5,344 bases of DNA from Prevotellaceae bacterium UBA1720 (GTDB lineage: Bacteria; Bacteroidota; Bacteroidia; Bacteroidales; Bacteroidaceae): NCBI GenBank assembly GCA_002317475.1, contig DCIS01000004.1:1-5344 (forward strand), written 5' to 3'. The notes under the pieces were generated by a model. It was not told the origin of the DNA and made no database searches. It saw only the letters and a program-made list of their open reading frames with translations. Every line of letters starts with the position of its first letter. Positions within the stretch are counted from its first letter, which is position 1. Shown here piece by piece: positions 1 through 5,344 of this stretch. A program made the position numbers and the translations under genes.

Positions 1-1215
1 GTAGTGCCCAATTGGCAAAAGGAACTGGCACGCTTTGCACCTACATTGGCATGCAGTATTCTGAACGAGGCTGAGGATCGTGAGGCCCTGATACGCGAGG
101 CTCGTGAGGGACAGGTTGTGCTCTCCACCTATGGACTTTTGGTTACACAGCAGGAAACCTTAGTTGAGAAACAGTGGTCTACCATCTGTTTGGACGAAGC
201 GCACACCATCAAGAATCGCGACACGAAAACCTCTGCTGTCTGCATGAAATTACAGTCACAGCACCGTATTATTCTCACTGGTACACCTATCCAGAACCAT
301 CTGGGTGAACTGTGGAATCTCTTCCAGTTCATCAACCCTGGTTTGTTGGGCTCATACGAGAATTTCAGCAAGAAGTTTATTGTACCTATTGAGGGCAATG
401 GTGACGGAGATCGTCGTCAGCAGTTGAAGCGTATCATTGCTCCTTTCATGCTTCGACGCACCAAGCAAGAGGTTGTTGAGGAATTGCCAGATAAGCAGGA
501 TATCACTATCAGTGTTGAACTCTCGAAGGAGGAGATGGGTGTCTATGAGGTACTGCGTCGCAAGGCTCAGAAGGAGTTGGAGGAGATTCAGTTACAAGGC
601 AGCAACCTGAATGTCAATGCTTTGGCAGAGATTACGAAGTTGCGAATGTGTGCTTGTTCGGTAAGCCTGGCCGAGAAGAGTTGGCCTGGCATGTCCTCCA
701 AGATTGAGAGTTTCCTGGATTTGGCACAGGAACTGGCCGAAGGAGGTAATCGAGCCTTGGTGTTCAGTCAGTTTACCTCGTTCCTCGACCAGGTAAAGGA
801 TGCCCTTGATAAATCGCCCAACCACAAGAATATCAAGTATTTCTACTTAGATGGAAGTACTCCTATGCGCCAACGTAGCAAGATGGTAGAGGCCTTCCAG
901 AAGGGTGAATGCCAGTTGTTCCTCATCAGCTTGAAGGCTGGTGGATTGGGACTCAACCTTACCGGTGCCAACTATGTCATACATCTCGATCCTTGGTGGA
1001 ATCCCGCTATCGAGCAGCAGGCAACAGACCGTGCTCACCGTATTGGACAGCAGCAGAAGGTTACCGTCTACCACCTTGTCAGTCAGCACACTATCGAGGA
1101 GAAAATCCTCCGTTTGCATGAGACCAAGCGTAATCTGGCAGAGTCCCTGCTCGAGGGTAGTAACCAGAGTCACAAGATTACCGTCGACCAGCTCCTTGGT
1201 CTTATTACCCAATAA
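1..1215 (+). CDS. SNF2-family DEAD/DEAH-box helicase, C-terminal part (5' end outside window)
   Basis: This is an ATP-dependent DNA translocase of the SNF2/Rad54-like superfamily 2 group, which remodels protein-DNA complexes; the bacterial substrate is generally unknown. The reading frame is open from base 1, giving 404 visible residues. The GTG at 4 is not the true start: it lies in the family's motif Ia region (VVPNW), so the Walker A motif is upstream. Visible motifs in order are DEAH (residues 65-68, motif II), LTGTP (92-96, motif III), FSQF (255-258, motif IV region), LDGST (283-287), SLKAGGLGLN (310-319, motif V), DPWWNP (330-335) and ATDRAHRIGQ (341-350, motif VI with its arginines). 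Both RecA-like lobes are therefore represented and look intact. The gene ends in TAA, 18 bases before the AraC-type gene, so co-transcription is likely. The family call is secure; the cellular role is not known from the sequence. Confidence 0.95.
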   Translation, partial: VVPNWQKELARFAPTLACSILNEAEDREALIREAREGQVVLSTYGLLVTQQETLVEKQWSTICLDEAHTIKNRDTKTSAVCMKLQSQHRIILTGTPIQNHLGELWNLFQFINPGLLGSYENFSKKFIVPIEGNGDGDRRQQLKRIIAPFMLRRTKQEVVEELPDKQDITISVELSKEEMGVYEVLRRKAQKELEEIQLQGSNLNVNALAEITKLRMCACSVSLAEKSWPGMSSKIESFLDLAQELAEGGNRALVFSQFTSFLDQVKDALDKSPNHKNIKYFYLDGSTPMRQRSKMVEAFQKGECQLFLISLKAGGLGLNLTGANYVIHLDPWWNPAIEQQATDRAHRIGQQQKVTVYHLVSQHTIEEKILRLHETKRNLAESLLEGSNQSHKITVDQLLGLITQ

Positions 1216-1228
1216 CCTCATAACCTCA
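1213..1228 (+). repeat. Tandem 8-bp duplication at the helicase stop codon
   Basis: TAACCTCA occurs twice in direct succession (1213-1220 and 1221-1228). The first TAA is the helicase stop codon, so the duplication accounts for most of the 18-base gap before the AraC-type ATG. It may be simple slippage. It contains no ribosome-binding motif (GGAGG-like). Confidence 0.6.
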
Positions 1229-1233
1229 GTCCT

Positions 1234-2115
1234 ATGACTTTCCAACCCATACCTTGCCATGAATCGCTGCAGCCTTTCATTCGCAACTACTGGTTGCTTA
1301 CCTCTCGCTGCGTAGGACAAGGATATCAGCGTATCTTTTCCAATGGAGCTACCAGCCTGCACTTTTATCTCTCCCAGTCAGTTCGATTGGACAGTGGGGA
1401 GCGTCTCTTCCGAACAGCCCTCAATCGCCATGACCTGACATGCATGGAGATACACTGTGAGGAGGGTGATTTTAATGTGTTGGGTGTGGAGTTCGTGCCT
1501 TTCTGTTCCCGCCTGTTCTTTGAGACAAAGGATGACGAGAAGCATCACCTCACTCCTCAGGATATTGGCGAACAAGATTTTATCACGTTGGAAGAGCAGA
1601 TACACAGTGCAAAGAATATAGACGAGCAGAGGCAGCTGCTGGATGACTTTTTCTGTCAACGCCTTACCCAAATACCCATCAACGAGGTCAATATGGAGCG
1701 CCTTGAAGGAGTATTTGACGGCATTGTGCCATCTCATGGCGGAGTTTCCCATTCGAACACTGATTTTGAAAGCCTCTCAACCTCTGATCTGGCCGAGACG
1801 GCTTGTCTCAGTCCCAAACAGTTCACGCGTGTCTTCTCGCAGTACGTGGGCATGAATCCCAAGTCTTACCTACGTTTGCTGCGCTTTCACAAAGCTTTGC
1901 AGGAGTTGCATAGTTCATCCTCCCATGAGTTGCTCACCGAGGTGGCTTGGCGCTGTGGTTATTATGACTTGGCCCACATGACTAATGACTTTCGCCAACT
2001 CTGTGGTCATACTCCAAGCGAGATTCAGGAGATAGGTATGAAACTCACTGAAACTTTCGGTGCAGACTTTAGTGGAAAGATGAAGAAGAAGATACTGATG
2101 GAGAATCTGGAATAG
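1234..2115 (+). CDS. AraC-family transcriptional regulator with DUF6597-like N-terminal domain
   Basis: A 293-residue cytoplasmic DNA-binding regulator. The C-terminal third carries the two helix-turn-helix units of the AraC family: the first around residues 183-222 (TSDLAETACLSPKQFTRVF, then the GMNPKSYLRLLRF linker), the second around 234-264 (LTEVAWRCGYYDLAHMTNDF, then GHTPSEI). The N-terminal half resembles the DUF6597 sensor-like domain often joined to AraC helices in Bacteroidota: P-x(n)-LQPFIRNYW near 12-20, a SNGATSLHFYL segment at 36-46, and GVEFVPFCSRLFF at 84-96. Its ligand is unknown. The ATG at 1234 is chosen because the N-terminal domain begins right there and the upstream gene ends at 1215; no Shine-Dalgarno sequence is present, as is usual in this phylum. 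The tail beyond residue 266 is lysine-rich (KMKKK). Possible targets are its own operon and the peptidase gene 68 bases downstream, but that is inference from position. Confidence 0.9.
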   Translation: MTFQPIPCHESLQPFIRNYWLLTSRCVGQGYQRIFSNGATSLHFYLSQSVRLDSGERLFRTALNRHDLTCMEIHCEEGDFNVLGVEFVPFCSRLFFETKDDEKHHLTPQDIGEQDFITLEEQIHSAKNIDEQRQLLDDFFCQRLTQIPINEVNMERLEGVFDGIVPSHGGVSHSNTDFESLSTSDLAETACLSPKQFTRVFSQYVGMNPKSYLRLLRFHKALQELHSSSSHELLTEVAWRCGYYDLAHMTNDFRQLCGHTPSEIQEIGMKLTETFGADFSGKMKKKILMENLE

Positions 2116-2153
2116 GTGTCTGTTTTTTCCAAATGCGAAAATAGAAATTGTTG

Positions 2154-2162
2154 TAATTTTGC
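2154..2162 (+). promoter_or_regulatory. Bacteroidota-type -7 promoter element for the S41 peptidase gene
   Basis: TAATTTTGC matches the Bacteroidota sigma-A -7 consensus TAnnTTTGC at every fixed position. It lies in the 68-base AT-rich gap between the AraC-type gene and the peptidase gene, 21 bases before the ATG at 2184, so the predicted 5' leader is only about 12-18 bases. The expected -33 TTTG is not evident at the usual spacing; the nearest candidate is a T6 run at 2123-2128, slightly too far upstream. A weak -33 would fit a promoter that needs an activator, possibly the adjacent AraC-type protein. That last step is inference. Confidence 0.7.
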
Positions 2163-2183
2163 ACATCCAATAATAGCGAACAA

Positions 2184-3368
2184 ATGAAAAAGATCATACT
2201 ATACATGTGTGCCCTCTTGTGTGGTACCATGCTGCAAGCACAGAATCTGAGCCAGTATAAGACGTTGAGTGACAGTGCGTTCCTGTCAAACGAACTTTAC
2301 CAGAAAGGTAATCGATATCAGCGTGATGCCATGCTTTTCGTAGATATGCTCACCGATACACATCCTTTCTATCATAAGAAGGAGCGTCGCGATTCGCTCC
2401 TTCAGAAGCAAGAAGCCTTGATGAAAGCATGTGCTACCTGTACCTCTGATTCGGCCTTCACAGCGCTGCTCTATGGTGTTTTAGGCAAATTGCGCGACAA
2501 GCATACCGACCTGATTGACACCATTACCTATGCCTTGATGAAAAGTGGCAAGATGAAGAAGAAAGACGGGGTGCAGATTACCTTGGGCGAGAAGGGACAG
2601 GTGATGGCTTATGGAGGTGATCTCTTTCATTATCAGCTCTTTCCCGAACACTCTATCTGCTATCTTCAGTTCAACCAGTGCGCAGATGCCCGCACGCAGA
2701 AGAAAGAATCTCTGCCTCGTTGGGATACGATGATCGAAGAGATGTTCCAGAAAATGCAGACGGAGCATATCAATACCCTTGTGGTGGATGCCCAGTACAA
2801 TAATGGGGGCAGCAGCATGCTCTGCGACGAACTGCTCATCCATCTCTGTCCCTTGAATGAGATGAAGACTTTCGAGTCGTATCTGCGTTTCTCCAACCTT
2901 ATGGGCCTCTACAACCCACGCATAGCTGTGGCTAAGCAGAGCTGGGATGCAGATGGTCATCACGACGAACTCTATCCCATCCCTTCCAATCGGGGCATTC
3001 CAGAGGGGTTTGTCCAGCCCCAACTTTTCAAAGGCATAGTGCTTTTCATCCAGAGTACTAAGACCTATAGCAGCGCAGGTATGCTGATGACCTTGGCACG
3101 CGATAATCATCTGGGTATCATCCTTGGCGAAACGTCTACCTTCGGCCCTTCTCACTATGGTGAAATTCTGCCCTACATCCTTCCCAACACTGGTGTTTTT
3201 GGCAGTATCAGTAGCAAGTACTTTGCTCGTCCTGACAAAGCTCATGTTGATGACGACACCCTTGAACCAGATGCACCCCTCGACCTTCGCGATAAGGAGG
3301 CTGCATGGAAATATATAGTAGATACTTATGGTGTAAAGACTGCTTCATCATCTTTGCCAGAACAATAG
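2184..3368 (+). CDS. Secreted S41-family (C-terminal processing / tricorn-like) serine peptidase
   Basis: A 394-residue exported protein. Residues 1-19 form a signal peptide (MKK, a hydrophobic stretch at 4-17, cleavage predicted after LQA at 17-19). The mature part has S41 hallmarks in order: LRDKHTDL (103-110, the family L-x-D-x-H-T motif), LVVDAQYNNGGSS (199-211, the family D-x-R-x-N-x-GG strand), TYSSAG (294-299, the nucleophile region, most likely S296), GETSTFG (315-321), and DTLEPDAPL (358-366), matching the usual D-x-x-x-x-P-D end of the fold. No PDZ domain is evident. The lysine that follows the GE-x-T-FG segment in Ctp/Prc proteases is not visible (P322 stands near it), so a His-based mechanism using H107 as in tricorn proteases, or lost activity, is possible. 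The substrate is unknown; the site of action is the periplasm or outside. The ATG at 2184 is set by the signal peptide. The gene has its own promoter and ends in three tandem stop codons. Confidence 0.85.
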   Translation: MKKIILYMCALLCGTMLQAQNLSQYKTLSDSAFLSNELYQKGNRYQRDAMLFVDMLTDTHPFYHKKERRDSLLQKQEALMKACATCTSDSAFTALLYGVLGKLRDKHTDLIDTITYALMKSGKMKKKDGVQITLGEKGQVMAYGGDLFHYQLFPEHSICYLQFNQCADARTQKKESLPRWDTMIEEMFQKMQTEHINTLVVDAQYNNGGSSMLCDELLIHLCPLNEMKTFESYLRFSNLMGLYNPRIAVAKQSWDADGHHDELYPIPSNRGIPEGFVQPQLFKGIVLFIQSTKTYSSAGMLMTLARDNHLGIILGETSTFGPSHYGEILPYILPNTGVFGSISSKYFARPDKAHVDDDTLEPDAPLDLRDKEAAWKYIVDTYGVKTASSSLPEQ

Positions 3369-3376
3369 TAGTAAGT

Positions 3377-3396
3377 CAGTCTATATACAGTCTATA
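3377..3396. repeat. Two-copy direct repeat CAGTCTATA with 11-bp period
   Basis: CAGTCTATA occurs at 3377-3385 and again at 3388-3396, separated by TA. Repeat starts are 11 bp apart, about one helical turn. It begins only a few bases after the tandem stop codons of the peptidase gene. The function is unknown; a dimeric protein-binding site or slippage duplication are both possible. Confidence 0.6.
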
Positions 3397-3421
3397 ATGT
3401 GCCCTACTGCATTCTATGTAT

Positions 3422-3465
3422 TTCCGCGAGGAATCCGCGATGGTTCCGCGAAGGATCCGCGATGC
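3422..3465. repeat. Four tandem 11-bp repeats, core TCCGCGA
   Basis: The invariant core TCCGCGA occurs at 3423-3429, 3434-3440, 3445-3451 and 3456-3462, each exactly 11 bp from the next. The base before the core alternates T, A, T, A, so there is also a 22-bp higher-order period. Flanking purines vary (GGA, TGG, AGG, TGC). The first copy can fold as a TTCC-GCGA-GGAA mini-hairpin with a GNRA-type loop, and 3430-3435 can pair with 3442-3447 with one G-T wobble. The segment is distinctly more GC-rich than its AT-rich surroundings. It is too short and without spacers to be a CRISPR array. Confidence 0.8.
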
Positions 3466-3554
3466 TATTAGGGAACCAATACGGACAGCATTGGGACCTC
3501 ATTAGGTTATTTCTTTGAAGTACTCTAAACAGTTCACCACTCACTTGTAGATAC

Positions 3555-3589
3555 AAAAAATAAGGGAAGCACCGTTGAGATGCTTCCCT
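3555..3589 (-). terminator. Rho-independent terminator of the V/A-ATPase operon
   Basis: A perfect 9-bp stem (AGGGAAGCA at 3563-3571, TGCTTCCCT at 3581-3589) encloses a 9-base loop. On the minus strand the stem is followed by TTATTTTTT (3562-3554 side), the T-tract of an intrinsic terminator. It lies 47 bases past the subunit K stop codon, so it marks the 3' end of the ATPase transcript. In the plus direction the stem is followed by ATATTAAATAA, a poor T-tract, so bidirectional action is doubtful. Confidence 0.88.
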
Positions 3590-3636
3590 ATATTAAATAA
3601 GGATAACCTTACTAAATTCTTTCGGCTGCTTTGGGA

Positions 3637-4056
3637 TTATACCAAGAAGGTTGCAACCAATGCCAAAATAGCGTAGAACTCGGGAAGAGCTGCGTAGATC
3701 ATGGTGTTGGTCTGAACATCGTGACCCTGAGCCAGACCCTGGATACCAGCAGCACAGATCTTGCCCTGACGGATAGCAGAGAAGAAGCAAACGAGGCCTA
3801 CACCGCAACCTACACCAAACCACAGCATGGGATTCTCAGCTACCTTGCCATTGTGCAGCAAGAAGCAAAGGAAACCATAGAGACCCTGAGTAGCGGGAAG
3901 AGCTGAAAGAATCATGTAGCCAGATGACTTAGAGCTGTCCTTCTTCAAGGCAGCCTCTGCTGCACTACCTGCGATGGTGGTACCATAGCAACTACCAATA
4001 CCTGCGAGGGCCAGCATCAAGCCAAGGCCCACATAACCTAAAATTGTAACGTCCAT
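3637..4056 (-). CDS. ntpK: V/A-type ATPase subunit K (membrane proteolipid, c-ring subunit)
   Basis: A 139-residue, four-helix membrane proteolipid, the duplicated-hairpin form of the c subunit, which forms the rotor ring carrying ions through the membrane. Helices fall at about residues 4-30, 46-68, 75-109 and 117-139. The two hairpins show the internal duplication (GSCYGTTIAGSAAEAAL, and the related SAIRQGKICAAG). The second hairpin holds the ion-binding glutamate E126 in LPEFYAILALV; the first has Q57 in ALPATQGLYG where proton-type duplicates often differ. The sodium ligands of Enterococcus hirae NtpK align with L53, T56, Q57, Q97 and E126, all conserved. The ATG at 4056 follows an A-rich leader (4057-4069) without a Shine-Dalgarno sequence. 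It is the last gene of the operon, 163 bases after subunit I, with a palindromic element between them and a terminator after it. Assignment is firm; sodium specificity is inferred. Confidence 0.95.
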   Translation of the reverse strand: MDVTILGYVGLGLMLALAGIGSCYGTTIAGSAAEAALKKDSSKSSGYMILSALPATQGLYGFLCFLLHNGKVAENPMLWFGVGCGVGLVCFFSAIRQGKICAAGIQGLAQGHDVQTNTMIYAALPEFYAILALVATFLV

Positions 4057-4069
4057 AATTGTTTTTGTT

Positions 4070-4222
4070 TAGCCCCTCTCCCCGGCCCTCCCCCAAATGG
4101 GAGGGGGCATTACGGATAGAGGGTTGATTAATATTTAATTTATTTTTATTCTTTATTGAATTATGTTTCCCATTCTACTCCCTCCCCCACGGGGGAGGTG
4201 GCCTAAGGCCGGAGAGGGGCTA
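4070..4222. repeat. Nested palindromic, MITE/REP-like element between ATPase subunits I and K
   Basis: The outer arms AGCCCCTCTCC (4071-4081) and GGAGAGGGGCT (4211-4221) are perfect inverted repeats; with flanking T and A they extend to 12 bp, ending in TA on both sides. GGCC continues the pairing inward (4084-4087 with 4207-4210) after a 2-base bulge. Each end also carries its own hairpin: CCCTCCC/GGGAGGG (4086-4092, 4099-4105) and CCTCCCCC/GGGGGAGG (4181-4188, 4191-4198), plus the palindrome GGCCTAAGGCC (4200-4210). The core at about 4120-4170 is very AT-rich. No reading frame for a transposase is present, so any movement would need an enzyme in trans. The TA ends would fit a TA-targeting (IS630/Tc1-like) insertion, but TA is self-complementary, so a target duplication cannot be proved. 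The last bases of the element make the stop codon of subunit I. Confidence 0.8.
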
Positions 4223-5344
4223 CTCCTTTGTTACCTCAAAAGGTCTGTACTCAATACCCTTGCCTTCGTAGCCTGCATTCTTGAAGTACTCCACAAACGA
4301 CAGACGAAGGGGATGTACGAATGCAGAAAGACAACTCATGGCAATGTTGAGCGTATGACCGATGAGGATGATAACTACGAAACCGATGATCATAATACCT
4401 GCGCTGGACAGATCATCACCCACGAGCATGAAGGCGAGGTTGTTGAAGGTTGCACCCAGCATACCACCTGCCAAACCAAGGGCATAGAGACGGATATACG
4501 AGAGGATGTCACCCATCAGACCTGAAGCCATGTTGTAGGTGTCATAGAGACCAGCCAGAATGTTGATGACGGGGTTGCGGTGAATATTGTTGAGTAGGTA
4601 GATACCCACTGCTGCCACACCTAAAACGCTGTAAAGAGCGGGCATCATGAGATCCTGAGGAATAACCTCGCAATAGGTCAATGCTGCCACTGTGGCCGAA
4701 CCAACTACTGCCAACCACCAGCCCCAGGTACCCAGGCATTCCTTGAAGCCACGCTGCATGGTGACGTTGATGGCATTTACGGTCATAGCCAGTGAGATAT
4801 GAACCACACCGACTAGCAGCGAAGCTACCATCTGGATATCGTAGGTGGTACCGGGGAACTTGCCCACCAGCATACAACTCTTCACGCTCTCAGGCACCCA
4901 GCTCTGTTCGTACAGGCTGACACCAAAGGCTGTGCCAAGGATCGTACCAATAAATATACACGCGATACCGAGTACTAATACCAGTTTGAAGTTGATGCCG
5001 AACAGCACCTTGCCAATCTTACCACCCGACTTGATATCAGCCAAGCTGAGCAGTACGAGAATGATACCGTAGCCAGCATCAGCAATACAGATAGCGAAGA
5101 AGAGGGTGAAGAAGATAGAAAGGATAGCTGTGGGGTCAACATCCGTTGCACTGGGCAGACCATACATACGGGTAAGAGACTCGAAAAGGGTCACCAACTT
5201 GTTGTTGATGAGCTTCACTGGAGCCTTATCTTCGCGAGTGGCCTCACGGTGACTGTACCATACACCCTGATTGTCCAGCATCTTGTTGAGCGACTCAACC
5301 TTATCATCGGGGCAGAAACCCTCCAACAGACAGATATGCTGATC
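4220..5344 (-). CDS. ntpI: V/A-type ATPase subunit I (a-subunit homologue), C-terminal membrane domain (5' end outside window)
   Basis: This is the stator membrane subunit that, with the K ring, makes the ion path of the V/A-type ATPase. The frame is open to the right edge; 374 residues are visible, and the TTG at 5326 is an internal codon because the frame continues upstream as DQHICLLEGF, part of the family's L-x-G-(W/F)-x-P linker before the membrane domain. The N-terminal cytoplasmic arm is missing. About seven hydrophobic segments follow (near 73-100, 118-141, 171-194, 206-226, 234-252, 276-306, 314-344). The key motif is SYIRLYALGLAGG, whose R285 corresponds to the essential arginine of subunit a that faces the ring glutamate. 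The C-terminus has HTLNIAMSCLSAFVHPLRL and the GYEGKGIEYRPF ending typical of the family. The stop codon TAG (4222-4220) lies at the edge of the palindromic element. Other subunits should lie beyond the right edge. Confidence 0.95.
   Translation of the reverse strand, partial: DQHICLLEGFCPDDKVESLNKMLDNQGVWYSHREATREDKAPVKLINNKLVTLFESLTRMYGLPSATDVDPTAILSIFFTLFFAICIADAGYGIILVLLSLADIKSGGKIGKVLFGINFKLVLVLGIACIFIGTILGTAFGVSLYEQSWVPESVKSCMLVGKFPGTTYDIQMVASLLVGVVHISLAMTVNAINVTMQRGFKECLGTWGWWLAVVGSATVAALTYCEVIPQDLMMPALYSVLGVAAVGIYLLNNIHRNPVINILAGLYDTYNMASGLMGDILSYIRLYALGLAGGMLGATFNNLAFMLVGDDLSSAGIMIIGFVVIILIGHTLNIAMSCLSAFVHPLRLSFVEYFKNAGYEGKGIEYRPFEVTKE

Larger units (their letters stand above)
3369..3636. 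other. Convergent intergenic region with short phased repeats, no gene seen
   Basis: This 268-base region separates the plus-strand peptidase gene from the minus-strand ATPase operon. It contains a two-copy 9-bp direct repeat (3377-3396), a four-copy 11-bp repeat (3422-3465), a 7-bp inverted repeat (TGGTTCC 3441-3447 with GGAACCA 3472-3478), and the minus-strand terminator at 3555-3589. No open reading frame longer than about 24 codons with a plausible start was seen. I found no strong T-tailed hairpin for the plus-strand transcript; the hairpin at 3563-3589 could stop it weakly. Confidence 0.75.

Noticed and set aside
847..1362. Minus-strand open frame of 171 codons across the helicase end and the AraC-type start
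   Set aside because: It overlaps helicase motifs V and VI on the opposite strand and the start of the next gene; no family features are visible.
1378..1752. Minus-strand open frame of 124 codons inside the AraC-type gene
   Set aside because: Antisense to a well-supported domain, with no recognisable motif.
2184..2243. Lipoprotein signal in the peptidase N-terminus (C13 after ALL)
   Set aside because: The residue before the cysteine is leucine, not the small residue of a lipobox, and an ordinary signal-peptidase site (LQA) follows.
2481..3245. Minus-strand open frame of 254 codons inside the peptidase gene
   Set aside because: It is wholly antisense to a gene with a signal peptide and ordered S41 motifs, and its translation shows no recognisable domain. 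It is a shadow of codon bias.
3422..3465. Possible CRISPR array
   Set aside because: Repeat units are 11 bp with no unique spacers and no cas genes nearby.
3397..3471. Plus-strand 24-codon open frame running through the TCCGCGA repeats
   Set aside because: No promoter or leader signal, and the peptide merely reflects the repeat; nothing supports translation.
4057..4219. Separate promoter for subunit K within the I-K gap
   Set aside because: No TAnnTTTG-type element was found on the minus strand in the AT-rich core or the leader; readthrough from subunit I is simpler.
4163..4525. Plus-strand open frame of 120 codons starting in the palindromic element
   Set aside because: It runs through the GC-rich repeat and then antisense to the conserved subunit I C-terminus; the translation is low in hydrophobic core and shows no domain.

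Overview
This window looks like chromosomal DNA from a Bacteroidota bacterium, most likely Bacteroidales and possibly Prevotella-like. Three things point there. A TAnnTTTGC-type -7 element lies just before the S41 peptidase gene. The gene starts have A-rich leaders or no Shine-Dalgarno sequence. The V/A-type ATPase genes are ordered subunit I then subunit K, the usual end of the operon in this phylum. The genus is inference; there is no rRNA or other marker in the window.

Layout. Positions 1-1215 (+) hold the C-terminal part of a SNF2-family helicase whose start lies upstream of the window. An AraC-type regulator follows after 18 bases (1234-2115, +), and the two are probably co-transcribed. 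A 68-base gap carries a Bacteroidota-type promoter for a secreted S41-family peptidase (2184-3368, +). Positions 3369-3636 are a non-coding convergent region. It holds two families of 11-bp-phased short repeats and a clear intrinsic terminator serving the minus strand. On the minus strand, 4220-5344 is the C-terminal membrane part of V/A-ATPase subunit I, cut by the right window edge. It is followed by subunit K, the proteolipid (4056-3637).

How the genes work together. Subunits I and K form the ion-translocating membrane sector of a V/A-type ATPase; the soluble subunits should lie beyond the right edge. The proteolipid keeps every sodium-ligand side chain known from Enterococcus hirae NtpK, so a sodium-coupled enzyme is plausible. 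The helicase, regulator and peptidase show no obvious functional link to the ATPase. The regulator may act on the peptidase promoter next to it, but that rests only on adjacency.

The most unusual structure is a nested palindrome of about 153 bp (4070-4222) between subunits I and K. It has GC-rich inverted ends around an AT-rich core, is bounded by TA dinucleotides, and supplies the stop codon of subunit I. It looks like a miniature repetitive element that has settled inside the operon. I did not see a clearly new multi-gene system; the genes themselves belong to known families.
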